From: Flaccisagitta enflata
Lineage: Eukaryota; Chaetognatha; Sagittoidea; Aphragmophora
Direction: 5' to 3'
DNA length: 64,000 bases
NCBI GenBank assembly: GCA_965153355.1
Contig: OZ231126.1
Coordinates: 59,768,001 to 59,832,000 of the forward strand
Part shown: positions 11,024 to 24,015 of the stretch, in pieces
Position numbering within the stretch: position 1 is the first letter of the stretch
How the letters are laid out: every line of letters starts with the position of its first letter
Notes under the pieces: generated by a model
What the model was told of the DNA's origin: nothing
What the model saw: only the letters and a program-made list of their open reading frames with translations
The model's database searches: none
Made by a program: the position numbers and the translations under genes

Positions 11024-11220
11024 AAGAGAAACAGAGAGACAGAGAGAAAGAGAGACAGAGAGAAAGAGAAACAGAGAGACAGAGAGACAGAGAGAGAGAG
11101 ACAGACAGAGACAGACAGATAAACAGAAAGACAGAGGCAAAGATAGAGACAGACAGTCATAGATACAGGCGGACAGAGGCAGACAGAAGGGGCAAAGATA
11201 GAGACAGAGACAGCGACAGC
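10944..11220. repeat. (GA)n and (GACA)n purine tract
   Basis: About 35 GA units (10947-11018), then GAAA/GACA variants to about 11220. It lies within the neudesin intron. Confidence 0.95.
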
Positions 11221-11442
11221 CAATCGAATCATATTAACAGTGAGATATACGACCAGGATATGGAGCAGAATAATAGGATACTAGGCCATGCTGACAAAAT
11301 GAAATCTAGGCCGATTAGGCAAAAAGGTCTTCGTGCTTGGCTCATGAATTGATGAAGTGCATTACATTGAGTTGCCAGGTTCTACCCTCTAAAAAATCCC
11401 CACTCAAAAGCATGAATCAGGTTGCCCATGCAAAGTACAGGG

Positions 11443-11533
11443 TTTTTAGTCACGTACACGCGACTCTGTAACCCGCTATGTTGGTCCGTCGGTCAATCCG
11501 TCCGTCCAATGTAACCGTGTATCCGGCCTAGTT
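11443..11533 (+). repeat. Family A element, internal deletion
   Basis: The left end is TTTTTAGTCACGTACACGCGACTCTGTAACCCGCTATGTT, with a short GTCC tract joined directly to ACCGTGTATCCGGCCTAGTT. The right arm and central part are missing. Confidence 0.75.
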
Positions 11534-11819
11534 TCCTTTACAGCAGAGTGCGGAGAGGTTGAAGCAAAATGTCAGAATCTTAGAATGAATGTCAGCAAAA
11601 CGGCGCTGTATACATGGAGTAAGTGTCAAAATGCTGAGAGGCGGTAATGAAAATTGTCATAATAACATTTTCAAGAGACATATGGAGAAAAGAAGTCGCA
11701 ACAACGTGGGAAAAGCAGACTCAGGAGGCCTCATTAAAATGAGGAAAAGAAGGAAGACAAAAAATACAAAGACATTCGTGTCATACATTGATCTCCCACT
11801 TCAGCACAATAACCATAAG

Positions 11820-12360
11820 CTGAGCCGGATCACCCATTAGGCTTATAAGGCTTAGGCCCCGCGGTGATGGGGGGCCCCGCGGTACAGCCCCTGCCCTTTA
11901 AAATAAAAGGAGGAGGAATAAAAGAGAACAAAAAAAGAAAAGAAAAAAAAGAAGGAAAGAAGGCAAGAAAGAAGGAAAGAAAGACAAAAAGAAGGAAAGA
12001 AAGAGATAGAAGGAAGGAAAGAAAGAAAGAAAGACAGAAAGAAGGAATGAAAAAAGGAAAGAAAGAAAAAAAAAAGGAAAGAAAGAGATAGAAGGAAGGA
12101 AAGAAAGAAAGACAGAAGAAAGAAATTTTTTTCACTTGTGTTCGGATTTTCCTTTGCAAAAACGTTTATTCAGCATAAGATCCTTTTTTATTTCATTTAG
12201 GTTCATCAGTTTAGCATGATGAATGCCTTTTTAGTTTAGCTCCATTAGATTTTAGCAGGGTGAAAAGGGGGTGACAGCAAAGGGGCAGCAAGGGGGGGGG
12301 CTAGGGGGCCCCGCGGTAGCTCTCAAGCCTTAGGCCCCGCGGTAGCTTAATCCGGCTCAG
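11820..12360. mobile_element. hAT-like non-autonomous element, 8-bp target duplication
   Basis: It has perfect 11-bp inverted ends, CTGAGCCGGAT (11820) and ATCCGGCTCAG (to 12360), and a perfect 8-bp flanking duplication ACCATAAG at 11812-11819 and 12361-12368. Near each end the motif GGCCCCGCGGT occurs twice in inverted arrangement. The middle is a GAAA/GGAA purine tract (11930-12122). Eight-bp duplications are typical of hAT transposition. The 541-bp element has no transposase and must be mobilised in trans if active. It lies in the neudesin intron. Confidence 0.85.
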
Positions 12361-12368
12361 ACCATAAG

Positions 12369-13355
12369 TGCGATAAAAATGGCCGATTTTTCTACAGCTT
12401 TGAACACATGTTTTGGTTAAACGATTCTTGAAAATGAAACCATCCTCAAACTCAAGCAGTGTAGAAAAATATAAAAATCATCTTTGATTTGACTCCATAC
12501 AGCAATTTTTTTCTCAATTAGTTAAGAAAATATGATGGATTAACTGACTAATAATCTGCCACCTTATGAAAAAAACGGGGAAGTAGCGCGGGTGGGAAGG
12601 GGCAGAAGTGGGGTGGGCATGGGCTGTGTCGAGACTAGACTGGGACGGGGCAGAAATGACCAGAAAACACTACTTCGGTCGATTTTGCATCATGCTAATT
12701 TTTGCCTTACCTACGGACAGACAGACAAACCTACCTACCAACGGACACACGGACTACAGATGAATAAACAGAAAAAAACAGACGAGCCACTTTTGACAAT
12801 ATTTTGCAATTCCCTACACGATTTCATACAATAAAATGTAGAAAGAAGAAAAATATAGTTGTTGAAAAAGTAAAGCAAAGATAATGGTCATACAGTATGT
12901 TTTTTTTCGAATGCAACATTACATGATGGCATAGATCAAAAAGTAATAGAGATAATTGAATTCTGAAAAAAGTTCCTGAAAGATAGTGTTGATGCATTTT
13001 ATGATGTGTGGCTCCCAGGATTTTTTCACAAAAATGTGGTCCTTGGAACAAGGGTGGAAGTAGATGTCATCAAATCCAAATTGTTTCATTATAAAAATTT
13101 GTCATTTGGACTGTTTCTCTTGATATTGTTCTCATTTCTAAACGAATTGAGCTATAGATACCAGATTGGTCCCAAATGGAAGGTATGTTGAAGGAGTTTT
13201 TGGGACAGCTTGACTTGAAACGCTCATTTGATGTTTCAGATCAATTTGTCAACTGTGAATCAACTTTTGATCAAAATTTTTGTCGAGACACCAATTTTTT
13301 TCATGCCTGATGTGATATACCATTGAAGAAAAATTTCCCTGTTAGTATTTCTTGA
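12369..13355. other. Neudesin intron DNA with dispersed motif
   Basis: AT-rich, no gene supported. A short Family A-like GACA/ACGGAC remnant lies at about 12712-12760. The dispersed motif 'CTAAACGAATTGAGCTATAG...ACCAGATTGG' is at about 13138-13172. Confidence 0.5.
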
Positions 13356-13363
13356 AACTACAG

Positions 13364-14228
<865 letters not shown>

Positions 14229-14233
14229 AACTA

Positions 14234-14409
14234 CAGTCGGACCCCGCAATAACAGCCCCGCTTTTAAAGGTCCCCCATCAATAAAGGTCAACATTATAAG
14301 GTCCTAAATGACAGTTTCTAATGTGATTTCACCTCTCTTTAAAGGTGACCCTGAGATAAAGGTGTAAAAGCTTCAGTCCCAATGGGACCGATGAGGCGGG
14401 GTCCTACTG
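14234..14409. mobile_element. Mariner/pogo-type miniature element, TA target
   Basis: It begins CAGTCGGACCCCGC and ends GCGGGGTCCTACTG, inverted ends of 14 bp with one mismatch, flanked by TA (14232-14233 and 14410-14411). The interior carries AAAGGT words and no open frame. At 176 bp it is a typical MITE. The 'CAGTCGGACCCCGC' end resembles pogo/Tigger-type termini (established pattern, recalled, not searched). Confidence 0.85.
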
Positions 14410-14411
14410 TA

Positions 14412-15102
14412 TTCTTAATTAGCTTTAATTTGAGACCAATCTGGTATTTCTAGCTCAATCCGTTTAGAATTAAGAGCAACTTTAAGACAAACTCTTCCAC
14501 CAAAAACCTAAAAAATGGTGTTTTTTGCTGATTTTGAACAACATTTTGTCATTTTTCAAAAGGTTGGAGTTACACATTATAAAATGCATCACCATCAGCT
14601 TTTAGAAACTTTTTTCAGAATTAGATTATCTCTATTACTTTTAGAGTAATGCCGTTATGTTATGTTGCATTCGAAAAAAAACATACTGTAAAAAGATAGA
14701 AATTCAGGATAGAAAGTCAGGAAGCGTTGATAGATGGGAAACATTAAGAGACAGAGAGAGAGAGACACCGGAAGGTGGACTAAATAAGAAATGAAAAGGA
14801 AAGACAGAAATACAAGAAGGCTGAAAAAAGAGAAGCAGAGCAAAAGGGAAAATTAAGGCGGAAAAATAGAGGAAGCTGGCGATAATGGAGAAAATGAAGA
14901 AAACGCATTAAGAGAAGGTGAAAAAATTGAGTTTTATTTATGGACACCTCTTAACCGGAGCTCCTTCACGGGAAGTCTTAAATCTCGGTTGATATTGGAG
15001 ATTAATTTGTCGGAATTACCATAAAACACACCGACAGAATAAAGGTGCCGATGACCGAAGCAGCCAATGAGCCGACTGAGTTCAAGTTCCGACATGGCCC
15101 TT
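14412..15102. other. Neudesin intron, nothing coding recognised
   Basis: It contains one more dispersed motif copy in reverse orientation (GAGACCAATCTGGTATTTCTAGCTC at about 14432) and an A/G-rich stretch at 14680-14900. No gene is supported. Confidence 0.5.
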
Positions 15103-15103
15103 A

Positions 15104-15537
15104 CACTTTTTTTTATATGAGAGACAGCTTTTTTGAACTCAGCCTGGGTGTTCTTAAACTTTCTTCTGTTTACAGCCTGAAATTCTCTTAAAGTGTTCTT
15201 AATTTGTTAGATGTTCATAAATGTCTAAATTGTATAAAAATACCTTATTTAGAGCAGTTGTATCTTAAACTTGATAATTCTTATATTCCTTTTGACATAT
15301 AATGCCTGATTTCATAGGCAAACTAAGAAAAGAAGTTATTTTTAAAGATAAACAACCTATATTTCTGAAAAATTTGAATTAAATTCATTTTTTAGATAAG
15401 AAACTTGAATAAAATTGCTTTCGAAAATGGCCAAAGCTGAATCTCAGCCTGGGCATTCTCTTATTTTGTTCTTAGAATTTTGGCAAATATCAAGCTCTTG
15501 TCTCCTAAAAACTGGTCTCTTATAATAAAAAAAAGTG
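15104..15537. mobile_element. TA-flanked CACTTTTTTT element (TGTTCTTA interior)
   Basis: Flanked by TA (15102-15103, 15538-15539). Left end CACTTTTTTTTATATGAGAGAC and right end GTCTCTTATAATAAAAAAAAGTG are inverted. CAGCCTGGG[TC]-[AG]TTCT occurs near both ends in direct orientation. It shares only its outermost bases with 8623-9275, 20360-20856 and 39959-40365. Confidence 0.75.
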
Positions 15538-15539
15538 TA

Positions 15540-16170
15540 TGCCGACGCAGACACGCAGTCATCACAGCTAAAGCGCCGATTTAGCGATGGTGCCAAAGTG
15601 GCCGTGATCTTGCCGCACTAAGAACACGAACTAAACGAGCGATGTTACCAAGATGGCCATGATTTTGACGTGGCCAAAATACCGTTATGGCCATTTTGCT
15701 GCAGGGTCATCACAGCTGGCGTGCTTCCTGAGCGATGGTATTGATGGTACCGATGTAGCCACTGTGCCAACGCAGTTTTGGTGCCAATACAGCCACAGCA
15801 CCGACGCACTTTGACATGCCAACTCCAGCATCGGTATTTTTTTGATTTAATCACACATTGCGGCTTCAACTTAACGAGAAACAGCATGATGTAGGCCGGT
15901 AGGGGGTTTATGCGATGCAGCGTTACCCTGGAAAACAGAATGGAAGAAATTAACGTTATGGCGGGAGTGGAAATGAGACAAATAAAATCCTTTCTAGGCT
16001 CCGAATGGATATTATTGCCTTTAATGGTGTCAAGAGTTGAGTCTGCTTTTAATGACTGTTGATCATAAACCAGATGACTTCTGCATAATCAGGAAAGTTC
16101 GCATATGTTTTCTTTTGGTTATTATTCTCCTTTGCATACATGTATGGAACGTAACTATAAACCATTAATA
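15540..16170. other. Degenerate minisatellite in the neudesin intron
   Basis: From 15545 to about 15830 phrases such as GATGGTGCCAAAGTGGCC, ATGTTACCAAGATGGCC and GTCATCACAGCTRRMG recur imperfectly (a roughly 120-140 bp old duplication). The rest is unremarkable; no gene is supported. Confidence 0.5.
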
Positions 16171-16189
16171 GGAAATGTCATTCTCAACT

Positions 16190-16410
16190 TCTTTTTCTCT
16201 TTCTTATTACTTTTCCTTATCCTTTTCGTTTACCTTTTCTCTTTCTTTTCGTTTTTCTTTTTCTTACTCTTTTTTTTTCTTCTTCTCCCTTCCTCCTCTT
16301 CTTCTCCTTCTTTTTCTTCTTCTTCTTCTTCTTCTTCTTCTTCTTCTTCTTCTTCTTCTTCTTCTTCTTCTTCTTCTTCTTCTTCTTCTTCTTCTTCTTC
16401 TTCTTCCCCC
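16190..16410. repeat. (TTC)n / polypyrimidine tract
   Basis: Irregular TTTTC-rich DNA, then about 29 perfect TTC units (16317-16404). Confidence 0.93.
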
Positions 16411-16442
16411 TCTTGCTCTCCCTTTTCTTATTCTCTTTGTTT

Positions 16443-16720
<278 letters not shown>

Positions 16721-16820
16721 TCTTATAGCTTAAAGTTTTCCCTCGAGCTTACCTTCTTTTCGCTCCCTTTCTTACTTAGATTTCATTCCTCCGTCACGTT
16801 CTTTTAAGCCATTCACACTG

Positions 16821-16982
16821 CACACTGGCCCTAAATGACCACCTATCATGCTCCTAGGCCTTTCTCAACTCTATCCACCCATAACCACCACCTTCCACCC
16901 TCACACTGGCCCTAAATGACCACCTATCATGCTCCTAGGCCTTTCTCAACTCTATCCACCCATAACCACCACCTTCCACCCT
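16821..16982. repeat. Perfect tandem duplication of 81 bp
   Basis: The unit starting CACACTGGCCCTAAATGACC and ending CACCTTCCACCCT is present twice head-to-tail (16821-16901, 16902-16982) with no differences that I can see. It may be very recent or an assembly duplication. Confidence 0.9.
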
Positions 16983-18990
16983 GTTACCGTGCGTTGTTGT
17001 GCGTTGTACAGACGTTTCTCGCGGCGGCCGCGGTGATGTTCACAGCCGCTGGCCGCTACCATTTCGTATTGCCCCTGGGTTCTTTCTGTAGGTCATTTCC
17101 ATAATAAACCGGCCCAGCTGAAATTCATGATGTAACAGGCAAAAAAATTGTTTTTATTATATTAATCCTTTTTTTTTCATGATGTTGTAACACATTACCT
17201 GGCATTCAGTGCCTAGCTAATATCCTTCACACTTAAAATTTTTATAGGCTATGTAGCAAAATATAGGCCGAAATCACCCCCTTTTTTATGTCACATTGAT
17301 GTCACACTCAAAACCACTATGAAAAAAACATCAAAAAATCATTAAGCCTACCCAACTAGAGGTCATTTTTGTTTAATTGCAATCCCTAAAGAAGAACTAA
17401 AGATTTCATGGTGACTAGCAGGGTCTGACAAAATTTTTAGCTGCCTACAAGCGAGTTTTTCTTACCAGCTTCTGCTTACTAAATATTTACATGAAAGTTA
17501 AACATGATTACCAAACCAAAAAAAGAAAAGAATAAAGATGGTTTAGTCTCAAAGTTCTTACTGGTGTTTAATCTTAATTTCTAATAAACAAATCATTTTT
17601 TCCCCATTTTCTTTTTATTTTGATTTTTCCCTATATCCCTGCTTACAAAATTTGCTTGCTGCCTACAAGCAATGCTTGCGTGCTTGGGCACTTTGTCGTA
17701 CTCTGGTGACTAGTTATGATTTACTATAGAAAAATTTCATTTTTAGATGATTTGTCTAAGATGATGATTCATTTGATTTTGACATATAATAGTATACAAT
17801 GCTTTAAATGACAATATCTTAGGTATTATAGAAAATTTCTTTTTTCCCTCTTTAGTACCATTTAGCATTTTCTTTTTATATGATCTAAAAGAGTATCAAA
17901 TTCTGAGCATAGGGCTCAAATTTCAAGCTATTAGGTGCAACTATTACAAAATTGTGACGTTCTTATCAATTTTTACGAATTCAGTCATGTAATTTCCGCC
18001 AGTCTAGTTTAATGTGGAAACCACCTGTAGAAACCATAGGGCATAGGTGTATTTGTATTACGCAGATCACCCTACCACACTTAACAAAAGAAGTGGTCAA
18101 GGTTGTGAAGAGGTGATTGGTTTAAGGGATGACTGTAATGAGGAAAATTTTTTTAAATGAATAGTCCGAATCAGTTTTATTGATTCATGTTCTTGTATAC
18201 TATTGAAACAGTATAGTACCTCACCCTTCTCTAAGCTTGGTTTGGTTGCATAAGGTTATTGAAAACTTCAAGTTTATCAAAACCCTTTAGGATTGCCTTT
18301 GAAGTAAAATTACCACCCAGACACGGATGTTAGTCAGTTTCTGCTCTAGTCACTATCAGCTTTGAGATGGATCATAATCAGTAACTCTAGAGAAACAAAA
18401 AATAAAGAACCTAAGGAAAAAAAATCACTTTTGTGTATGCAAAACAAGAATGCCTAATCAGTAGATGTAAGATGGCTTTCTTGATCTCTATGGAGATTTA
18501 CTGTTTACAAACAACATAAATTGGTTCATTGCCAACATGAAGATATTCACTATTGCAAGAGAATCATTACAACTGCCACAGTTGGAACCATGTAAACTTA
18601 AAGCCCCTTTTTTCCTTAACGGCTCTTTCCACCAGTCTGAAACTTATGCTGGATATAAAGATTATCAAGAATGTAAGAAACTTGCTATTTTCAACCTCAT
18701 ATTTATTTCGATGCTTCTACAGTGAAACTCGGTTATTCCACACTTCTGCATGATTCTGTGTTGATCATGAATGGCAATTGACACTTACATCGTATCTGCC
18801 ACAAAAAAAATGTTTTTAACATAAACCATGGTTTAGAAAAGGTTCTTTTTTTTTTCTTTTGCAAAAAAATAAACAACCCACATTTGACCTTAGATTAGCT
18901 TTTGACATAATTTGGACATGCCCTCATATCATTTTCAGAATTTTTATTTAACGCTACATGAGTACACTCATCCCTTAATCAAGTTTTTTT
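16983..18990. other. Distal neudesin intron, AT-rich
   Basis: No gene, array or inverted-repeat element is evident. Words TGCTTACT, TGCTTGCTGCCTACAAGC near 17440-17690 repeat imperfectly. Open frames at 18537-18753 are short and lack any recognisable domain. Confidence 0.5.
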
Positions 18991-19000
18991 CCCTTGTCAG

Positions 19001-19212
19001 GACGCGACGCCTCTCGCGCGGTGGCGAAAATGAGTTTAGACGAAGCCGATTTAACAGACGATTTGGAAGGGCTAACGGACGAGGAGCTGCAAGCCCTCGA
19101 TGCCAGATACGAAGAAACTTACACCGCCAAATATCCATGCGTAGGATTCACCGTAAAAGCCATCGGAGAAAACCTGGACATGTTCAAAGCCACTTATCAC
19201 GACGAACTCTGA
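19001..19212 (+). CDS. NENF: Neudesin (MAPR family), exon 2
   Basis: The second and last coding exon follows a CCCTTGTCAG acceptor. The G left by exon 1 plus GA here makes Gly, restoring the MAPR signature ALAG-RDASRAVAKMSL across the junction. The exon encodes residues 115-184: the b5-like fold's C-terminal half (DEADLTDDLEGLTDEELQAL, then YTAKYPCVGFTVKAIGENLD) and ends in the acidic-amphipathic tail DEL at a TGA (19210-19212). The phase match and the strong resemblance to vertebrate neudesin ([20 protein letters not shown] type sequence) make the pairing of exons 8.6 kb apart firm. No clear AATAAA follows within 400 bp. Confidence 0.95.
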
Positions 19213-19471
19213 ACTGTACCTACGTGTTGCGTTCGTTTTAATTTGACAATGAGCCTTTGAGGTATTGGTATTGCCATGATTTTTCTTGAAGCGAGACAGC
19301 GACAGAGAAAAAAAAATTATCAAAGGACTGGCAAGTAGGAGAATGAATGTCAGAATGTATAGTGGGAGCGTGGGGTATGAAGGCCGACGAGGAATGTCAG
19401 TTTTGAATTGTCCTACGAACTACGCATTTATTTAACTTCATCAGTTCGTGTTTATTATTCCGTCACTCATT

Positions 19472-19723
19472 GGGCGTGTTTCTAGTGAAGATGAAAAACG
19501 CGTTTGTTACTGTGAAACGCGATCACAGCGTGAACACACATTCAAGATTTTCAACCGTACCACAAGGGATTGAGCGAAGTGAGTGAGCGAGCCCATGAAC
19601 GGAGCGAGCGAGCAAAGCGCTGCAGAGCGAGTGAGCAAAGTGAGTGAGCGGTGCGAGCGAACGAAGGTAGCGAGCGACCGGGTGGCCCGTTCAAAACGCG
19701 GTTGTCTGACTGGAAACGCACCC
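19472..19723. mobile_element. GAGCG-rich miniature element, copy 2
   Basis: Ends GGGCGTGTTTCTAGTGA and CTGGAAACGCACCC; same interior as 9500-9749. ATT flanks both sides (possible 3-bp target duplication). It begins 260 bp after the neudesin stop, so neudesin lies between two same-oriented copies. Confidence 0.8.
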
Positions 19724-19829
19724 ATTATCATCTTGCCATGCTCGGTTGTGAAGTTTTTTTGCCGGTCAAATCATTTTCCTCTTGTTGTACAATGTACATG
19801 ATCATGATGTTGGATATTAGTTAGAAGCA

Positions 19830-20033
19830 CATCCAGCAATGGACGTGCTCCTTTGTTAATGATTAAATGAGGAACAGAAATCTTTCCCGTTTTTTTTCAC
19901 GTTAGATTCTAACTTAGAACATCATAAAACTCATCCAGCAATGGACGTGCTCCTTTGTTAATGATTAAATGAGGAACAGAAATCTTTCCCGTTTTTTTTC
20001 ACGTTAGATTCTAACTTAGAACATCATAAAACT
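19830..20033. repeat. Perfect tandem duplication of 102 bp
   Basis: Two head-to-tail copies (19830-19931, 19932-20033) beginning CATCCAGCAATGGACGTGC, apparently identical. Recent event or assembly duplication. Confidence 0.9.
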
Positions 20034-20133
20034 CAAAGTTGTGCTTTTGTTTTGACGTGCGTTGAGAAGCGCCGCGCCTGTTGAAAAGTAACATTTTGTT
20101 TTTGTAATAGAAATTAACATGCGGAACTTCCAT

Positions 20134-20335
20134 TTTTTTGGCCGCGGACTAGCGACTCTATAAGAAGCTTTAACCATCAGTCCATCTATCGTTCCGTCCG
20201 TCCGACTGTCCGTCCGCCCACCCGAAATGATCGTGTCGGATAAGTGAGAAAACACGCATTTAAGATGCTATGATTGTGATTGTATTTGGTTGAGGGGGGG
20301 GGGGGTTGTATGCCCCAGCCCATCCGTTCACAAGG
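20134..20335 (+). repeat. Family A element, diverged
   Basis: GGCCGCGGACTAGCGACTCTATAAG, a degraded GTCC tract, GTGTCGGATAAGTGAGAAAAC, a G run and GCCCCAGCCCATCCG. Both arms are mutated, so the arm pairing is lost. Confidence 0.65.
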
Positions 20336-20359
20336 GGATTAGTTTATTGTTGAAGAATA

Positions 20360-20856
20360 CACTTATTTTTTTTTATAAGAACCAAGTTTATAAGAACGTT
20401 AGGCTTCAAAACAATAAAAATTCAAGAACATGATAAGAACATTGGAAAGCTTCATTTTTTCCCAAATTTAAAAACATTAGGCTTAAGATCTTAAAAATTT
20501 AAGAACATTTTTTTCCTGTGCTTTTCTTAATCAATTGTACTTTGTCAATGGATAGACTGTGTATCTTTTATATTGAGCAAATCATGTCTCACTTTAAATA
20601 GCATATATTTTTCTACCTTCATTGATCTTAAAACACTTAAAACATTTAAATCTGCTAGTTTGTTGTTTGATTGATATTTTCCTTTATTTTCTCCTTTATG
20701 ACAAACTTAAAACTAATTAAGAACGTTCTTAATTAAAGGTTAAAAATGCGTTTAAATTAAGAACAATTTAAGAACGTTCAAGCCTTGAAACTGCTCAAAA
20801 TTTAAGAACATTGAAGGCTTGCTCAAAAAATGACGTTCTTATAAAAAAAAAAAGTG
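20360..20856. mobile_element. TA-flanked CACTTTTTTT element (TAAGAAC interior, copy 1)
   Basis: Flanked by TA (20358-20359, 20857-20858). Ends CACTTATTTTTTTTTATAAGA and CTTATAAAAAAAAAAAGTG. The interior repeats TTAAGAACATT and AGGCTTC words in both orientations. Closest relative is 39959-40365. Confidence 0.78.
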
Positions 20857-20858
20857 TA

Positions 20859-22286
<1,428 letters not shown>

Positions 22287-22585
22287 AAAGGAGGCGGGTA
22301 AGGATCGGAGGAATGAGACACACAGTAGGAGGATAGACACAGACAATGAAAGGGGGGAAAGAAAAGTAGGGGGAAAAAAGATAGCAAGAAAGAGAAAAGG
22401 AAAGGGAGGAAGGAAGGAAAAAATGATAGAAAAAGAGAATGTAAGTTTGATAAGTTATAGGGAGAAAAAGAGAGAAGGAAAGAAATCTGAGAGGGTGACA
22501 GAAAAACCGCGTAAAGGTCGATGCTTAAAAAGTTACAAAATTAAGGTTCGTAACTACTGTGGTTGTTGTGATGAATTGATGCAGT

Positions 22586-22627
<42 letters not shown>

Positions 22628-22822
22628 GAGGAAAGAAGAGAAAAGCAAGTAGCTAACGACTGACGCAGCTTGTAGAAATTTATCTGAAGAGGGCGGAAGG
22701 GCATAGAAGGCGGTCATCACTGTTTGTTAGTGGATTGAATATGAAGAAAGCGACGAACTTTGAACCGGAAGAAATGGAGGTCAGCAGACTTCATGTCACT
22801 CACCCATGTCTTTCATCAGCTA

Positions 22823-23091
22823 GGGCGTGTTTCTGGTGACGACCAAAAACGCGTTCCCTCCCATGAAACGCGATAACAGCGTGAACACATATTCAAGATT
22901 TTCAACTGTCCCACGAGGGAGTGAGCGAAGTGAGTGAGCGAGCCCGTGAATGGAGCAAGCGAGCGTAACAAAGCGGAGCGCTGCGGAGCGAGTGAGCGGA
23001 GTGAGCGGAGTGAGCGGTGCGAGCGAACGAACGTAGTGAGCGACCGAGTGGCCCTTTCAAAACGCGATCGACTTTGACTAGAAACGCCCCC
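22823..23091. mobile_element. GAGCG-rich miniature element, copy 3
   Basis: Begins GGGCGTGTTTCTGGTGACG, ends GACTAGAAACGCCCCC; flanked by CTA on both sides (22820-22822 and 23092-23094), the clearest 3-bp target duplication in the family. Confidence 0.82.
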
Positions 23092-23094
23092 CTA

Positions 23095-23890
23095 GTGGAG
23101 GAAGAGAGTGAGGAGGAGAAGGAGGGTGAGGAGGAGGACAAGATGATTGAGACGAAGGAAGCGGCAGAAGGAGGGATGAGGTGGAAGGTGAAAAGCTATG
23201 GGATCAGACAGAAAAATTTTCTGGAGGAGAGGGGTACATTAAGGGAGAGTAGTTAACCGCTTGAAAGCGTTCAAAGATTACTGAGGGCGATTATCAAAAC
23301 TCAACTTTACATCGTTTATTTCATCATTTACACATGCTATGTTGGAAAATTAGTGATTTAATCATCCTAAAGATATTTTTTTCTCAAAAACATATTCTTA
23401 AGCTAATTACTCTTTTTTTCTTTTGTCAAATGAACAAACAAAAAATCATTAACATTACTTAATGACTCACTAGTGAGCAATTAAACTAAAATGATGGCTT
23501 TCTGTTTAAATGAAACGTTCATTTCCTCAGCTGCACAAATGACATCAATCCAATTCCACTTCTCTCTTCGAATGAAAGACGGTCTTTACGAAGTATTTTT
23601 TTTTTTCACTTTTTTTTTTGCTGGCGCTCGGTGATGGTAATTAAGAAATCGTGATCTCTGATGAGACTTGTTGAGAGGGAGATCAGTGAGAGCGAGACCA
23701 CCGGGGCGGACTCAATGCAATCATGGAAGTAACGACGACGAGACTCTTCTTCCCCATCACCATCAATTAACTTCTCTCGATCAAAGGTGCCATCTGTAAT
23801 TAAAAATTTAGATAAATCAAAGGTAAGTAAAGAGGAAGGAAATGAGAGAGGGATAGAGTGGGGAGAAGGTATCTAGGTAGGAGGAAAAAA
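23095..23890. other. Intergenic, no gene supported
   Basis: A GGAGGAG-rich stretch (23095-23190) is followed by AT-rich DNA. On the minus strand from about 23792 an AATTACAG acceptor-like site precedes ~180 bp without stops, but it resembles no family I know. Confidence 0.4.
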
Positions 23891-23898
23891 AATACAGG

Positions 23899-23900
<2 letters not shown>

Positions 23901-23996
<96 letters not shown>

Positions 23997-24015
23997 CGAG
24001 AGAGAGAGAGAGAGT
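23901..24015. repeat. (GA)n microsatellite
   Basis: About 57 GA units with two CGAGAG variants near the right end. Confidence 0.95.

Noticed and set aside
23620-23792. Minus-strand exon candidate after an AATTACAG acceptor
   Set aside because: Open in the right phase to follow exon 3 of the discoidin-like gene, but the sequence (DGTFDREKLIDGDGEEESRR...) does not fit the rest of an F5/8 C domain and no good donor follows.
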